Source: Cryobacterium sp. SO2 | GTDB lineage: Bacteria > Actinomycetota > Actinomycetes > Actinomycetales > Microbacteriaceae | DNA length: 64,000 bases | Assembly: GCF_026151165.2 (NCBI RefSeq) | Contig: NZ_CP117849.1 | Coordinates: forward strand, 620,001-684,000 | Reading direction: 5' to 3' | In this document: piece after piece, positions 37,300 to 46,669 of the stretch | Layout: every line of letters begins with the position of its first letter | How positions within the stretch are numbered: position 1 is the stretch's first letter | Program-made: the position numbers and the translations under genes | Notes under the pieces: model-generated | Databases searched by the model: none | Told to the model about the DNA's origin: nothing | The model's input: only the letters and a program-made list of their open reading frames with translations

Positions 37300-37633
37300 C
37301 CGGCATCGCGGCAGCGTCACGGCCGAGTTCGCGGTGGTGCTGCCCGCCGTGCTGGTGGTGCTCACTCTGTGTCTCGGCGCCGTGCAGGTGGTGGGCCAAC
37401 AGGTGCGACTCACGGATGCGGCCGGCTCGGCCGCCCGACTGCTGGCCCGCGGGGAGAGCCCGGCACGTGCCGCCGGGTTGGTTGACGGGCTGGGCCTGCA
37501 CGCCACGGTGGCGGCGGAACCGGTGGGGGAGTTCGTCTGCGCCCGGCTGAGCGCACCGAGCGGCTTCGCGCCCTTCGCGGCGGCCGGCCTCACCCTCGGA
37601 GCACGCTCCTGCGCGTTGGCCGGGCTGCCGTGA
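37280..37633 (+). CDS. TadE-like minor pilin of the second locus
   Basis: A 117-residue protein starting at GTG 37280, inside the end of the pilin gene. A short basic lead (ADRHRGS) precedes VTAEFAVVLPAVLVVLTLCL, the TadE-type helix with Glu at +5, then QQVRLTDAAGSAARLLARGE. The C-terminal part holds two cysteines (EFVCARL, RSCALA). Its stop overlaps the start of the next gene as GTGA. Confidence 0.85.
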   Translation: MRSPWADRHRGSVTAEFAVVLPAVLVVLTLCLGAVQVVGQQVRLTDAAGSAARLLARGESPARAAGLVDGLGLHATVAAEPVGEFVCARLSAPSGFAPFAAAGLTLGARSCALAGLP

Positions 37634-38076
37634 TCGTCGGGCCCGTCACGACCGCCCGGCATCCGGTGACCGCCCGGGTGGCTGGGCGCACGGCTGGCCG
37701 CGCGGCCGACCGTGGGTCGGGGTCGGTGCTGGCGGTGGCCCTGCTCGGGGCGATCGTCGCCCTCACCGTGCTGCTCCTGCCGGTGCTCGGCCTGCTGGTC
37801 GTGGCCGGGCAACTGCGCACGGCGGCGGATGCGACGGCGCTCGCCGCGGCCGACACCGCTTCCGGCTTGCTGCCCGGGGTGCCCTGCGAGTCGGCGCAGC
37901 GTACCGCCACGCTCAACGCCGTGGAGCTGTCCGGATGCGAGGTGGACGGCCTCATCGCCACCGTCACGACGACCCGCGTCGCGGCCGGCTTCCTGCTCAG
38001 CGCCCGGGCGCGGGCAGGGCCGCCCCCGGCCGAACCGGCCGAACCGGCCGAACCGGCCGTTGTGGACTCAGGCTGA
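37630..38076 (+). CDS. TadE/TadG-like (Rv3654c-type) pilus protein
   Basis: A 148-residue protein from GTG 37630. A basic lead ends in DRGSGSVLAVALLGAIVALTV, then VVAGQLRTAADATALAAADT, the typical helicase/TadE-like motif that follows the helix in this family. Two cysteines (GVPCES, LSGCEV) are probably paired. The C-terminus ends in a PAEPAEPAEPAV repeat made by 9-bp units. It is the last gene of the tad2 locus and overlaps the convergent gene at 38068 by 9 bases. Confidence 0.82.
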   Translation: MIVGPVTTARHPVTARVAGRTAGRAADRGSGSVLAVALLGAIVALTVLLLPVLGLLVVAGQLRTAADATALAAADTASGLLPGVPCESAQRTATLNAVELSGCEVDGLIATVTTTRVAAGFLLSARARAGPPPAEPAEPAEPAVVDSG

Positions 38077-38328
38077 GGAGTCCGGTGCGTCGAAGAGTGC
38101 CTCCAGGTAGCGGTAGTCCACGGCGGAGGGTTGGTCCGGGTGCTCGGTGGAATCGAACTCCAAGCCCGCGGCACGGGCGTAGAGGTAGCGCTTGCCGTGC
38201 GAGTCGGCGGGGATTTCGATCCTGGGTCGAGGATCCCCGGACTCGAGGAACGCGGTGGTGACGGTCTTGCCTTCGAGCGGGCCATCCGTGAGCTTCGCGG
38301 TGTATGTGCCCTGCGCTGCAGTACTCAT
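38068..38328 (-). CDS. Hypothetical protein, 86 residues
   Basis: A small acidic soluble protein: MSTAAQGTYTAKLTDGPLEG, KTVTTAFLESGDPRPRIEIP, RYLYARAAGLEF and YRYLEALFDAPD. No family is recognised, though the beta-rich pattern suggests a small barrel. A GGAAG ribosome-binding site precedes the ATG. It overlaps the last pilus gene end to end by 9 bases. Codon use fits the region, so it is likely real. Confidence 0.65.
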   Translation of the reverse strand: MSTAAQGTYTAKLTDGPLEGKTVTTAFLESGDPRPRIEIPADSHGKRYLYARAAGLEFDSTEHPDQPSAVDYRYLEALFDAPDSSA

Positions 38329-38589
38329 GCTTCCATTGTGCGTCTCCCCATCGAAGAGGCAACCCCTTGATCCGCATCCGAGCTCGCTGGGAGGCGGCTG
38401 GAGGTTCTCGGGATGGAGTCCGAGAAGATGTGCGCGCCCGTGATCTTGCCCTTGTATTGAGCCGCACCGGGGCTACGGTGGAGGCGATTGGGGGCACTCC
38501 CACGCGGGCTCGATAGGCGCGCACTCGATTCCTGTGTGTATGGTGTGGCTTGGTCGTTACACAGACCGTTACCTATAAAGAGGAGTCTG

Positions 38590-41500
38590 GTGCCAGGCAC
38601 TAAGAAGCTGGTCATTGTCGAGTCGCCGACGAAGATGAAGTCGATCGCCGCCTATCTGGGCGACGGATACGAGGTTTTGTCGTCGGTCGGGCATATCCGA
38701 GACCTGATCGAGCCCAAGAATCTGCCGCCGGAGCTGAAGAAGGGCCCGCTGGGCAAATTCTCGGTTGACGTCGACAACGGTTTTGAACCGTACTACGTCG
38801 TCTCCGACGCCAAGAAGAAGACCGTCAGCGACCTCAAGCGCGCGCTGAAGAACGCCGACGAACTCCTGCTCGCAACTGATGAGGACCGCGAAGGCGAGGC
38901 CATCGCCTGGCACCTCCTGCAGGTCCTGCAGCCCAAGGTCCCGGTCAAGCGGATGGTCTTCCACGAGATCACCAAGGACGCGATCATCGCAGCCACCAAC
39001 AACACCCGCGATCTCGACACCGCTCTGGTGGATGCGCAGGAGACCCGCCGCATCCTCGACCGCATCTACGGCTACGAGATCTCGCCCGTGCTCTGGCGCA
39101 AGGTCGGCCCCGGCCTGTCCGCCGGCCGTGTGCAGTCCGCTGCCACCCGCCTCGTCGTCGACCGCGAACGCGAACGCCTGGCGTTCGTCTCCGCCGGCTA
39201 CTGGGACCTCATCGCCCAGCTCGCCCCCGGCGCCAGCGCCGAGAACGGCTTCCAGGCCAAGCTCGTGCGCCTCGGCGGCGAACGCATCGCCACCGGCAGC
39301 GACTTCGACGACTCCGGCAAGCTCAAGCCCAAGGTCGTTGCGGCCACGCTCGACGAGGCATCCGCCCTCGCCCTCGCCGACGCCCTCAAGGTGCCCGGTG
39401 TGCCGATCACGGTCACCAAGGTCGCCTCCAAGCCCTACCGTCGCAGCCCCGCCGCGCCGTTCACCACCTCCACGCTGCAGCAGGAAGCCGCGCGCAAGCT
39501 GCGCTTCACCGCCCGCCAGACCATGAGCGTGGCCCAGTCGCTGTACGAAAACGGCTACATCACCTACATGCGTACCGACTCGCCGTCGCTGTCGCAGCAG
39601 GCGATCACCGCCGCCCGCAAGCAGGCCGCGTCGCTCTATGGCGCCGAGACCGTGCCGGCCAGCCCGCGTCTGTACAAGGGCAAGAGCAAGAACGCGCAGG
39701 AGGCCCACGAGGCCATCCGCCCGTCCGGTGACACGTTCCGCACGCCGTCGTCGCTGTCGAGCACCCTGCGCGGCAACGACTTCAAGCTCTACGACCTGAT
39801 CTGGAAGCGCACCGTTGCCAGCCAGATGGCGGATGCCACCGGTTCGACCGCATCGGTGACCATCGCCGCGGGCCCCACCGGCACCGCGGCGCACCCGGCC
39901 GCGTCCGAGGCGCTCGCCGAGTTCGCCGCCAGCGGCACCGTCATCACGTTCCGCGGTTTCATGCTCGCCTACGAGGAGTCGAAGGACGAGGAACGCAACG
40001 CCTCCACCGACGCCACCGAGTCGAAGCTGCCGCCGCTGGAGGAGGGCCAGACGTTGGCGCTTCTCGAGGTGGAGGCCAAGGGCCACGAGACCACGCCCGC
40101 CGCCCGGTACACCGAGGCCAGCCTGGTGAAGAAGCTCGAAGAGCTCGGCATCGGCCGCCCGTCGACGTACGCGTCGATCATCTCCACCATCACCGACCGC
40201 GGCTACGTCACCCCGCGCGGCCAGGCCCTCATCCCCAACTGGATCGCCTTCTCGGTGGTGCGCCTGCTCGAGGAGTTCTTCTCCGACCTGGTGGAATACG
40301 ACTTCACCGCCGAGATGGAAGACGACCTCGACCGCATCGCCGGCGGCACCGCCGACCGGGTGGACTGGCTGACCAGCTTCTACTTCGGCTCCGAGAAGCA
40401 CCGGGGACTCCGCCAGGTGGTCGACAACCTCGGCGAGATCGACGCCAAGTCGATCAACTCGATCCACATCGTCGACGACATCACCCTGCGCATCGGCAAG
40501 TATGGCCCCTACCTCGAGGTCGTCGACCCCAATGCCGATCCGGATGCCACGCCCCGCCGGGTGAACATCCCGCCGGACCTGGCACCGGATGAGCTCACCC
40601 CCGCCAAGGCCCGCGAGCTCGTGGATGCCCCGGTCGTCACCGACCGCGTCATCGGCGTGAACCCGGACAACGGCAAGGAGATTGTCGCCAAGGACGGCCG
40701 CTTCGGCCCCTATGTGACCGAGCTCGAGCCGCCCGCAGACACCGACGGCCCCGGCGAGACCGTGGACCCGCTCACCGGCGAGGTCACCTCGCTGGCCGAC
40801 GCCGCCGCGGCGGCCCCCGCCGGCGCATCCGCTGCCGCGACCAAGCCCAAGCGCAAGGCCCCGGCCAAGAAGGCCGCCGCCGCGGTGAAGCCGCGCACGG
40901 CGTCGCTGTTCAAGTCCATGGACCTGGCCACCGTTGACCTCGACACCGCGCTGGCGCTGCTGAACCTGCCGCGCGTGGTGGGCCTGGACCCGGAGACACA
41001 GACCGAGATCCTCGCCCAGAACGGCAAGTTCGGTCCGTACCTGAAGAAGGGCGTCGACACCCGTTCGCTCACCAGCGAGGACCAGATCTTCGAGATCGAC
41101 CTGGCCGGCGCCGTGGACCTGTACGCGCAGCCGAAGTACGGCGCCCGCCGTGCCTCCAGCGCGCTCAAGGACTTCGAAGAGCCCGACCCAGAGAGCGGCA
41201 AGGCCATCAAGATCAAGGACGGCCGGTTCGGCGCCTACGTGACCGATGGCATCACCAACGCCACCATCCCCAAGGCCGAGAGCGTGGAAGAGGTCGACTA
41301 CGAGCGGGCCGTGCAGCTGCTCGCCGACAAGCGCGCCAAGGGCCCGGTTGTGAAGCGCGGCGCCGCCGCGAAGAAGGCCCCCGCCAAGAAGCCGGCTGCC
41401 AAGAAGCCGGCCGCCAAGAAGGCGCCGGCGAAGAAGGCCGGCGCGGTCACGAAGACCGCCGCCAAGCGGGCTCCCGCCAAGAAGACCGGCACCTCAACGG

Positions 41501-41619
41501 CCACCCCGGGCGTGCGCGCCGAGCGCACCCCGGAGCAGAAGGCCGCCACCGCCGCGAAGGCTGCGGCCACCCGCGCGGCCACCGCGGCCGCGAAGGCGGC
41601 CCAGGCCGCCCAGTCGTGA
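38590..41619 (+). CDS. topA: DNA topoisomerase I
   Basis: A 1009-residue type IA topoisomerase that relaxes negative supercoils. The TOPRIM domain is at the N-terminus (KKLVIVESPTKMKSIAAYL, LATDEDREGEAIAWHLL). The active Tyr is at about residue 326 in GYITYMRTDSPSLSQQA. Several C-terminal repeats of the actinobacterial type (NGKFGPYLKKG, KDGRFGAYVTDG) replace zinc fingers. The last 110 residues are Lys/Ala-rich (KKAPAKKPAAKKPAAKK) and bind DNA non-specifically in relatives. Start GTG 38590 has the ribosome-binding site AAGAGGAG. It overlaps tmk by 4 bases. Confidence 0.97.
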   Translation: MPGTKKLVIVESPTKMKSIAAYLGDGYEVLSSVGHIRDLIEPKNLPPELKKGPLGKFSVDVDNGFEPYYVVSDAKKKTVSDLKRALKNADELLLATDEDREGEAIAWHLLQVLQPKVPVKRMVFHEITKDAIIAATNNTRDLDTALVDAQETRRILDRIYGYEISPVLWRKVGPGLSAGRVQSAATRLVVDRERERLAFVSAGYWDLIAQLAPGASAENGFQAKLVRLGGERIATGSDFDDSGKLKPKVVAATLDEASALALADALKVPGVPITVTKVASKPYRRSPAAPFTTSTLQQEAARKLRFTARQTMSVAQSLYENGYITYMRTDSPSLSQQAITAARKQAASLYGAETVPASPRLYKGKSKNAQEAHEAIRPSGDTFRTPSSLSSTLRGNDFKLYDLIWKRTVASQMADATGSTASVTIAAGPTGTAAHPAASEALAEFAASGTVITFRGFMLAYEESKDEERNASTDATESKLPPLEEGQTLALLEVEAKGHETTPAARYTEASLVKKLEELGIGRPSTYASIISTITDRGYVTPRGQALIPNWIAFSVVRLLEEFFSDLVEYDFTAEMEDDLDRIAGGTADRVDWLTSFYFGSEKHRGLRQVVDNLGEIDAKSINSIHIVDDITLRIGKYGPYLEVVDPNADPDATPRRVNIPPDLAPDELTPAKARELVDAPVVTDRVIGVNPDNGKEIVAKDGRFGPYVTELEPPADTDGPGETVDPLTGEVTSLADAAAAAPAGASAAATKPKRKAPAKKAAAAVKPRTASLFKSMDLATVDLDTALALLNLPRVVGLDPETQTEILAQNGKFGPYLKKGVDTRSLTSEDQIFEIDLAGAVDLYAQPKYGARRASSALKDFEEPDPESGKAIKIKDGRFGAYVTDGITNATIPKAESVEEVDYERAVQLLADKRAKGPVVKRGAAAKKAPAKKPAAKKPAAKKAPAKKAGAVTKTAAKRAPAKKTGTSTATPGVRAERTPEQKAATAAKAAATRAATAAAKAAQAAQS

Positions 41620-42248
41620 CGGATGCTGTGACGCCCGGCCTGTTCATCACCCTGGAGGGTGGCGACGGGTCGGGCAAGAGCACCCAAGCGCAGCTGCTCT
41701 CCGAGTGGCTCCAGGAGCAGGGGCGCACGGTTGTGCGCACCCGCGAGCCCGGCGGCACCGAGGTGGGCGTCGCCATCCGCGAAATCGTGCTGCACCACCG
41801 CGGCGAGGTCTCACCGCGCGCCGAGGCCCTGCTCTACGCCGCCGACCGTGCCCAGCACGTGGCCACGCTGGTGCGCCCGGCGCTCGCCCGCGGCGAGATC
41901 GTCATCCAGGACCGCTACCTCGACTCATCCGTGGCCTACCAGGGTGCCGGCCGGGTGCTCGGCGGCACCGAGGTGCGCGACCTCTCGCTCTGGGCGGCCG
42001 AGGGGCTGCTGCCGCACCTCACCCTGCTGCTCGACCTCGACGAGACCGCCGCCCGCGGCCGGCTCGACGCCGACAAGAAGGTCTTCGACCGGCTCGAGGC
42101 CGAGAAAGGTGAGTTCCACGCCCGCGTGCGCGCCGCCTTCCTCGACCTCGCCGCCGCCGAGCCCGACCGCTTCCTGGTGCTGGATGCGTCCCTCCCGGTC
42201 GCCGAGCTGGCCGAGCGCATCCGCGCCCGCGTCGCCGCCCTGCTCTAG
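41616..42248 (+). CDS. tmk: Thymidylate kinase
   Basis: A 210-residue cytosolic kinase that phosphorylates dTMP to dTDP. The P-loop is LEGGDGSGKSTQAQLL, followed by the DR(E/Y) motif (VVRTREPGGTEVG), QDRYLDSSVAYQG and a lid region (FDRLEAEKGEFHARVRAAF). Start GTG 41616 overlaps the stop of topA, and holB follows after a block of repeats. The topA-tmk-holB order is the usual actinobacterial one. Confidence 0.95.
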   Translation: MTDAVTPGLFITLEGGDGSGKSTQAQLLSEWLQEQGRTVVRTREPGGTEVGVAIREIVLHHRGEVSPRAEALLYAADRAQHVATLVRPALARGEIVIQDRYLDSSVAYQGAGRVLGGTEVRDLSLWAAEGLLPHLTLLLDLDETAARGRLDADKKVFDRLEAEKGEFHARVRAAFLDLAAAEPDRFLVLDASLPVAELAERIRARVAALL

Positions 42249-42938
42249 CGTCCGCGGGTGTCCGCGCCCGGGTCCCCGCCCCGGCTGCCCGGGCGCCCCG
42301 CGAGTTGCCGCAAAACGCCCCTTCCGAGCGCCCGAAGGGGATGTTTGCGGCAAGTGGGCAAGAACCACTGTGCCGACTTGCCGCAAAGTGCCCCTCAGCG
42401 GGCGCCCAAGGGGAACTTTGGCGGAAGTCGGCGAATGCTGCCTCCGCGAGTTGCTGCAAAGTGCCCCTTCGCGGGCGCCCAAGGGGCACTTTGGCGGCAA
42501 GTCGGCAGGTCTTTTCGGCAGGATGCGTCGGTGCGCGCAGCTGTCCTATCTCGCGAGTTGCCAGTTGCGGCCCCTTCGCGGGCCTGCAGGGGGCGCCAAC
42601 TGGCAACTCGCCGGGGCGCACCTCCGCGAGTTGCCAGTTGAGGCCGTTTGGTGCGCATCCATGGGGCTTCAAGTGGCAACTCAGTGACGCCGGCGTTGCT
42701 CGCGGGTGCCCTGCTCTGCCGCGAGTTGCTGCAAAATGCCCCTTCGCGGGCGCCCAAGGGGAACTTTGACGGAAGTCGGCGAATTCTGTCTCCGCGAGTT
42801 GCCGCAAATGTCCCCTTGAGGGGCGCTCATGGGGCACTTTGGCGGAAGCCGGCGGCAGTGGGCGGCAGCGGGGGAAGGCTGGAGTGGGACGGAACCTGGG
42901 AGCACCGTCTTGTCACCGGCGGCAGGTACCCTTGACGA
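42249..42938. repeat. Palindrome family E cluster, seven copies
   Basis: The 690 bases between tmk and holB are filled with imperfect palindromes of about 60 bp, at about 42300, 42373, 42445, 42552, 42625, 42720 and 42793. The main type has arms CGAGTTGCTGCAAAGTGCCC and GGGCACTTTGGCGGCAAGTC. The 4th and 5th copies are a variant with CGAGTTGCCAGTTG and CAACTGGCAACTCG. No gene is supported here; the long reading frames are artefacts. Confidence 0.85.
42927..42932 (+). promoter_or_regulatory. -10 box (TACCCT) for a leaderless start
   Basis: TACCCT, 6 nt before ATG 42939 of holB. This gives holB its own promoter, separated from topA-tmk by the repeat block. Confidence 0.45.
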
Positions 42939-44177
42939 ATGGCAGTGTGGGACGACCTGACGGGTCAAGCAGACGCGATCGCCATCTTCCGGGCCGCCGC
43001 CGAGCGGCCGGGAGCGGTCGCCACTCTGGAGCGCCCCGACTCAACCGCTGACACCCCCGCCGGCACCGGCACCGCCCCCGCATCCGGCAGCACGGATGCC
43101 GCGCCGAGCACGTCGTCGTCGATGACCCATGCCTGGCTCATCACCGGTCCGCCCGGCTCCGGCCGCTCCAACCTCGCGTTCGCGTTCGCCACCGCGCTGC
43201 TCAGCCCGGGCACCCCACAGGGCGACCTTTCCACCCAGAAGCTCGTCGATGCGCGCACCCACCCCGACCTCACCGTGCTCAGCACCGAGGGCGTCATCAT
43301 CAAGATGGAGTCCGTTAAAGAGGCCGTGTCCCGGTCCCAGTACTCCCCGTCGGTGGGCCGCTACCGGGTGATCGTCGTCGAAGACGCCGATCGCATGGTG
43401 GAGCGCACCTCCAACGTGCTGCTCAAGGCCCTCGAAGAGCCGCCGGAACGCACCGTGTGGATCCTCTGCGCCCCGAGCGAGGCCGACCTGCTGCCCACGA
43501 TCCGCTCCCGGGTACGCACCGTGCGCCTGCGGGTGCCGAGCATCGAGGATGTCGCGACCCTGCTCATCCGCCGCACCGGCGTTGACCCCGCGACCGCCGA
43601 ACGCGCCGCCCGAGAAGCGCAGAGCCACATCGGCATGGCCCACCGACTGGCCACGAACGCCGAAGCCCGCTCCCGCCGGGAGGAGACCCTGCGCGCGGCG
43701 CTGGGCCTCACCGGCATCGCGAGCGCCGTGAACGCTGCCGCCCGGCTGCTGGCCATCGCCGGCGACGACGCCAAGGCCATCACCCTGGAACGTGACGCCA
43801 CCGAGCGTGAGGGTGTGCTGCGCTCGCTGGGCGTGGAGCCCGGCCAGTCGGTGCCGCCGGCCCTGCGCGGCCAGATCAAGAACCTCGAAGACGACCAGAA
43901 GCGTCGCGCCACCCGCAGCCTCCGCGACGGCATCGACCGGATCCTGGTAGACCTCACCTCGCTGTACCGCGACGTGATGATGCTGCAGCTGGGCCGGGAG
44001 AGCACCATCATCAACCGCGAGCTGCTCCCCGAGCTGCGCCGGGCGGCGGCCGCGTGCGGCGCGGCGGCGACGGTGGCCACGATGGATGCGATCGCCCTGG
44101 CCCGGCAGAGAATTGAAGCGAACGTAGCACCGGCACTGGCGCTGGAAGCCATGCTGGTGTCGATGATCCGACGGTGA
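42939..44177 (+). CDS. holB: DNA polymerase III delta' subunit
   Basis: A 412-residue clamp-loader subunit. The AAA+ core has a degenerate P-loop (TGPPGSGRSNLAFAFATALL, Arg in place of Lys), consistent with delta' not hydrolysing ATP. It also has VIVVEDADRMVERTSNVLLK, LEEPPERTVWILC and SRVRTVRLRVPS. An Ala/Thr/Ser-rich insert lies near residues 30-60. The C-terminal collar region (DDQKRRATRSLRDGIDRILVD) is helical. It belongs to the replisome and loads the beta clamp. Confidence 0.93.
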   Translation: MAVWDDLTGQADAIAIFRAAAERPGAVATLERPDSTADTPAGTGTAPASGSTDAAPSTSSSMTHAWLITGPPGSGRSNLAFAFATALLSPGTPQGDLSTQKLVDARTHPDLTVLSTEGVIIKMESVKEAVSRSQYSPSVGRYRVIVVEDADRMVERTSNVLLKALEEPPERTVWILCAPSEADLLPTIRSRVRTVRLRVPSIEDVATLLIRRTGVDPATAERAAREAQSHIGMAHRLATNAEARSRREETLRAALGLTGIASAVNAAARLLAIAGDDAKAITLERDATEREGVLRSLGVEPGQSVPPALRGQIKNLEDDQKRRATRSLRDGIDRILVDLTSLYRDVMMLQLGRESTIINRELLPELRRAAAACGAAATVATMDAIALARQRIEANVAPALALEAMLVSMIRR

Positions 44178-44223
44178 CGGCGCCGACGGTGCGGCACCCC
44201 CTGCAGCAGAGAAGAGGAACCCT

Positions 44224-45756
44224 GTGACCAAGCGCTCCCGCGTATTCACGACCATGGCGGCCGCGGTGGCAGTGACGCTCGGACTCACCGGCTGCGTGCC
44301 GTGGTTCCTGCCCCAGCCGGCCCCATCCACCTCCACGCCCACCGGCGAGAAGGTGGAGTCGGATCTCGACCCGTTCTACAGCCAGGTGCTGGACTGGACC
44401 GACTGCGACGACGGCATGCAGTGCACCACCGCGACCGCCCCGCTGGACTGGGACGACCCGGCCGCCGGGTCGGTGGAGCTCGCCCTGGTGCGCCAGCCCG
44501 CCACGGGGGAGCGCATCGGCTCGTTGCTGGTCAACCCCGGCGGCCCCGGTGCTTCCGGCTATGAGTTCGTCAAGGATTCCGTCGACTACGCCACGGATGC
44601 CGCCCTGCAGGAACGCTTCGACATCGTCGGATTCGATCCCCGCGGCGTCGGTAAGTCCTCCGCGGTGGCCTGCTACGAACCCGCGCAGATGGACCAGTAC
44701 CTGTACGGGCTCACCGAGGCTGAACGCGGCAGCGACGCCTGGATCCAGGAGCAGGAGGCCAGCGCCACCGCGTTCGCCACCGCCTGCACCGAGAAGACCG
44801 GCGCGTTGCTCGGTGAGGTCGACACCCAGAGCGCCGCCCGCGACCTCGACCTGCTCCGGGCCGTGCTCGGTGATGCGCAGCTGAACTACCTCGGTTTCTC
44901 CTACGGCACCTTCCTCGGCGCCACCTACGCCGAGCTCTACCCCGACAAGGTCGGCCGGCTCGTGCTCGACGGCGCGTTGGACCCGTCCACCAGCAACTTC
45001 GAGGTGACCGCCACCCAGGCGCAGGGCTTCGAAAGCGCCCTCCGCGCCTACCTCACCGACTGCCTGGCCGGCACCGACTGCCCGTTCGACGGCACCGTCG
45101 ACGACGCCATGGCCACGATCAAGGCCCTGCTCGCCTCGGTCGACGTGAACCCGATCACCGCCACGGATGGCCGCCAGCTGGGCGCGAATGCGCTGCTCAC
45201 CGCCATCATCTACCCGCTCTACCAGGCCACGGCGTGGGACTACCTGAGCGACATGTTCGACACCGTGCTGCAGGGCAGCGCGGATGGCGCGATGCAGTTC
45301 GCCGACGCCTACAACGGCCGCAACGCCGACGGCACCTATGCCGACAACTCCACCGAGGCGTTCATGGCCATCAACTGCGTCGACTACGCCTACGACGACG
45401 ACCCGGCCGCGATGCGCGACCAGGCCGCTCAGATCGAGGCGCTGGCTCCCACCATCGGCACCTACATGGCCTACGGCGACATCTCCTGCGCCAACTGGCC
45501 GTACGCCTTCACCGGCGAACGCCAGGAGATCCACGCCACCGGCGCCGCCCCAATCCTCGTCGTGGGCACCACGAACGACCCCGCCACCCCCTACGTGTGG
45601 GCGCAGAACCTGGCCGAGCAGCTCGACAGCGGCCAGCTCGTCACCTACAAGGGCGAGGGTCACACCGCCTACAACAAGTCGAACTCCTGCGTGAACGACG
45701 CCGTCGACAACTACCTGATCGACGGCACCGTGCCCGCGGCCGACCCGATGTGTTGA
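44224..45756 (+). CDS. Secreted alpha/beta hydrolase (TAP-like), lipoprotein
   Basis: A 510-residue exported hydrolase starting at GTG 44224. The signal (VTLGLTGC) carries a lipobox, so it is probably membrane-anchored. The fold has the oxyanion motif VNPGGPGASG, nucleophile Ser near 226 in GFSYGTFLGATYAE, and a C-terminal TAP-like region with VVGTTNDPATPY and the His in YKGEGHTAY. Family members are proline aminopeptidase-like or peptide-releasing enzymes first studied in Streptomyces. Paired cysteines in the cap suggest disulfides outside the cell. Confidence 0.9.
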   Translation: MTKRSRVFTTMAAAVAVTLGLTGCVPWFLPQPAPSTSTPTGEKVESDLDPFYSQVLDWTDCDDGMQCTTATAPLDWDDPAAGSVELALVRQPATGERIGSLLVNPGGPGASGYEFVKDSVDYATDAALQERFDIVGFDPRGVGKSSAVACYEPAQMDQYLYGLTEAERGSDAWIQEQEASATAFATACTEKTGALLGEVDTQSAARDLDLLRAVLGDAQLNYLGFSYGTFLGATYAELYPDKVGRLVLDGALDPSTSNFEVTATQAQGFESALRAYLTDCLAGTDCPFDGTVDDAMATIKALLASVDVNPITATDGRQLGANALLTAIIYPLYQATAWDYLSDMFDTVLQGSADGAMQFADAYNGRNADGTYADNSTEAFMAINCVDYAYDDDPAAMRDQAAQIEALAPTIGTYMAYGDISCANWPYAFTGERQEIHATGAAPILVVGTTNDPATPYVWAQNLAEQLDSGQLVTYKGEGHTAYNKSNSCVNDAVDNYLIDGTVPAADPMC

Positions 45757-45759
45757 CGA

Positions 45760-46398
45760 ATGGCCGCAGAATCTGAGGAGATGGGCCTGCGCGAGCGCAA
45801 GCGTCTGGCGACCCGCCGCGAAATCCAGCGCGCCGTACTCACGCTCTGTTCGCAGCGGGGGATCGACAAGGTCACCGTGGAGGAGATCAGCCGTTCGGCG
45901 GACATCTCGCCGCGCACCTTCTTCAATTACTTCGCCTCCAAGGACTCCGCGCTCGTCGGCGACGAACTGGAGCTGGCCTGCGACTCCGATATCGAACGGT
46001 TCATCGCCGGTGAACCGCACGGCGAGATCATGGCCGACCTAGCCACCCTCATCGGCCAGAGCCTGCAAAACACCGACGGCGACCGCGAGATCCATGAGCT
46101 GCGCCGCGCGGTGATGAAGGACAACAGCTACCTCTTTACGATGCGGATGGCCACCCTGCGCAACTTCGAAGCGGGCCTGCAAGACATCGTCGAGCGCCGG
46201 TTCGCGGCCGATGACCCCCGCCTCGCCGAGGATCCGCGGGCCCTATCCCAGCGGGCGCTGCTGTTCACCCTCGTGGCCATGGCGGCCACCCGGCACGCCT
46301 GGCGCTGCTGGGCCGAAGCGGATGACCTCAGCCCGCTGTCGGCCTGGGTCGCCAAATCCTTCACCGAGCTGTACACCGTGACCTCCGCGACCGACTAA
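45760..46398 (+). CDS. TetR family transcriptional regulator
   Basis: A 212-residue DNA-binding protein. The N-terminal helix-turn-helix is IDKVTVEEISRSADISPRTFFNYFASKDSAL, cut here at its ends as KVTVEEISRSADISPRTFFN. The C-terminal ligand domain is helical (MAAT, RHAWRCWAEAD) and close to the actinobacterial MftR/AcrR-like group. It starts 3 bases after the hydrolase stop, so it shares that transcript and may control it. The ligand is unknown. Confidence 0.9.
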   Translation: MAAESEEMGLRERKRLATRREIQRAVLTLCSQRGIDKVTVEEISRSADISPRTFFNYFASKDSALVGDELELACDSDIERFIAGEPHGEIMADLATLIGQSLQNTDGDREIHELRRAVMKDNSYLFTMRMATLRNFEAGLQDIVERRFAADDPRLAEDPRALSQRALLFTLVAMAATRHAWRCWAEADDLSPLSAWVAKSFTELYTVTSATD

Positions 46399-46450
46399 GC
46401 TTGGATGCTGTGTCACCGAGCGGCTTTCGTAAGGAAGTATTCGGTCTCAC

Positions 46451-46523
46451 GCCGCCTTAGCTCAGTTGGTAGAGCGATTCACTCGTAATGAATAGGTCAT
46501 CAGTTCGATTCTGATAGGCGGCC
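46451..46523 (+). tRNA. tRNA-Thr(CGT)
   Basis: Cloverleaf: acceptor GCCGCCT/AGGCGGC, D arm GCTC AGTTGGTA GAGC, anticodon stem ATTCA/TGAAT around loop CTCGTAA (anticodon CGT), variable AGGTC, T arm ATCAG TTCGATT CTGAT. CCA is not encoded. The base after the acceptor stem is C, where tRNA-Thr usually has A or U; this deserves a check. Confidence 0.93.
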
Positions 46524-46550
46524 CTCTCCTTCCCGCAGCTCCCGGCCCAT

Positions 46551-46576
46551 CCGCTGGTCGAGCCCGTCGAGACCTG
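46551..46576. repeat. Core-repeat copy A8
   Basis: A single copy (CGCTGGTCGAGCCCGTCGAG) between tRNA-Thr and the Tat protein gene. Confidence 0.75.
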
Positions 46577-46669
46577 GCAAAATTGGGCATCCGAACGAGG
46601 GTCGTAGCCACTAATGTGATCGAAACGACTATCAGCACTCGCTCAGGTCGCGGACAGAACGGCACCCTC

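Noticed and set aside
42259..42837. Several overlapping frames between tmk and holB
   Set aside because: They are translations of the palindrome block on both strands.
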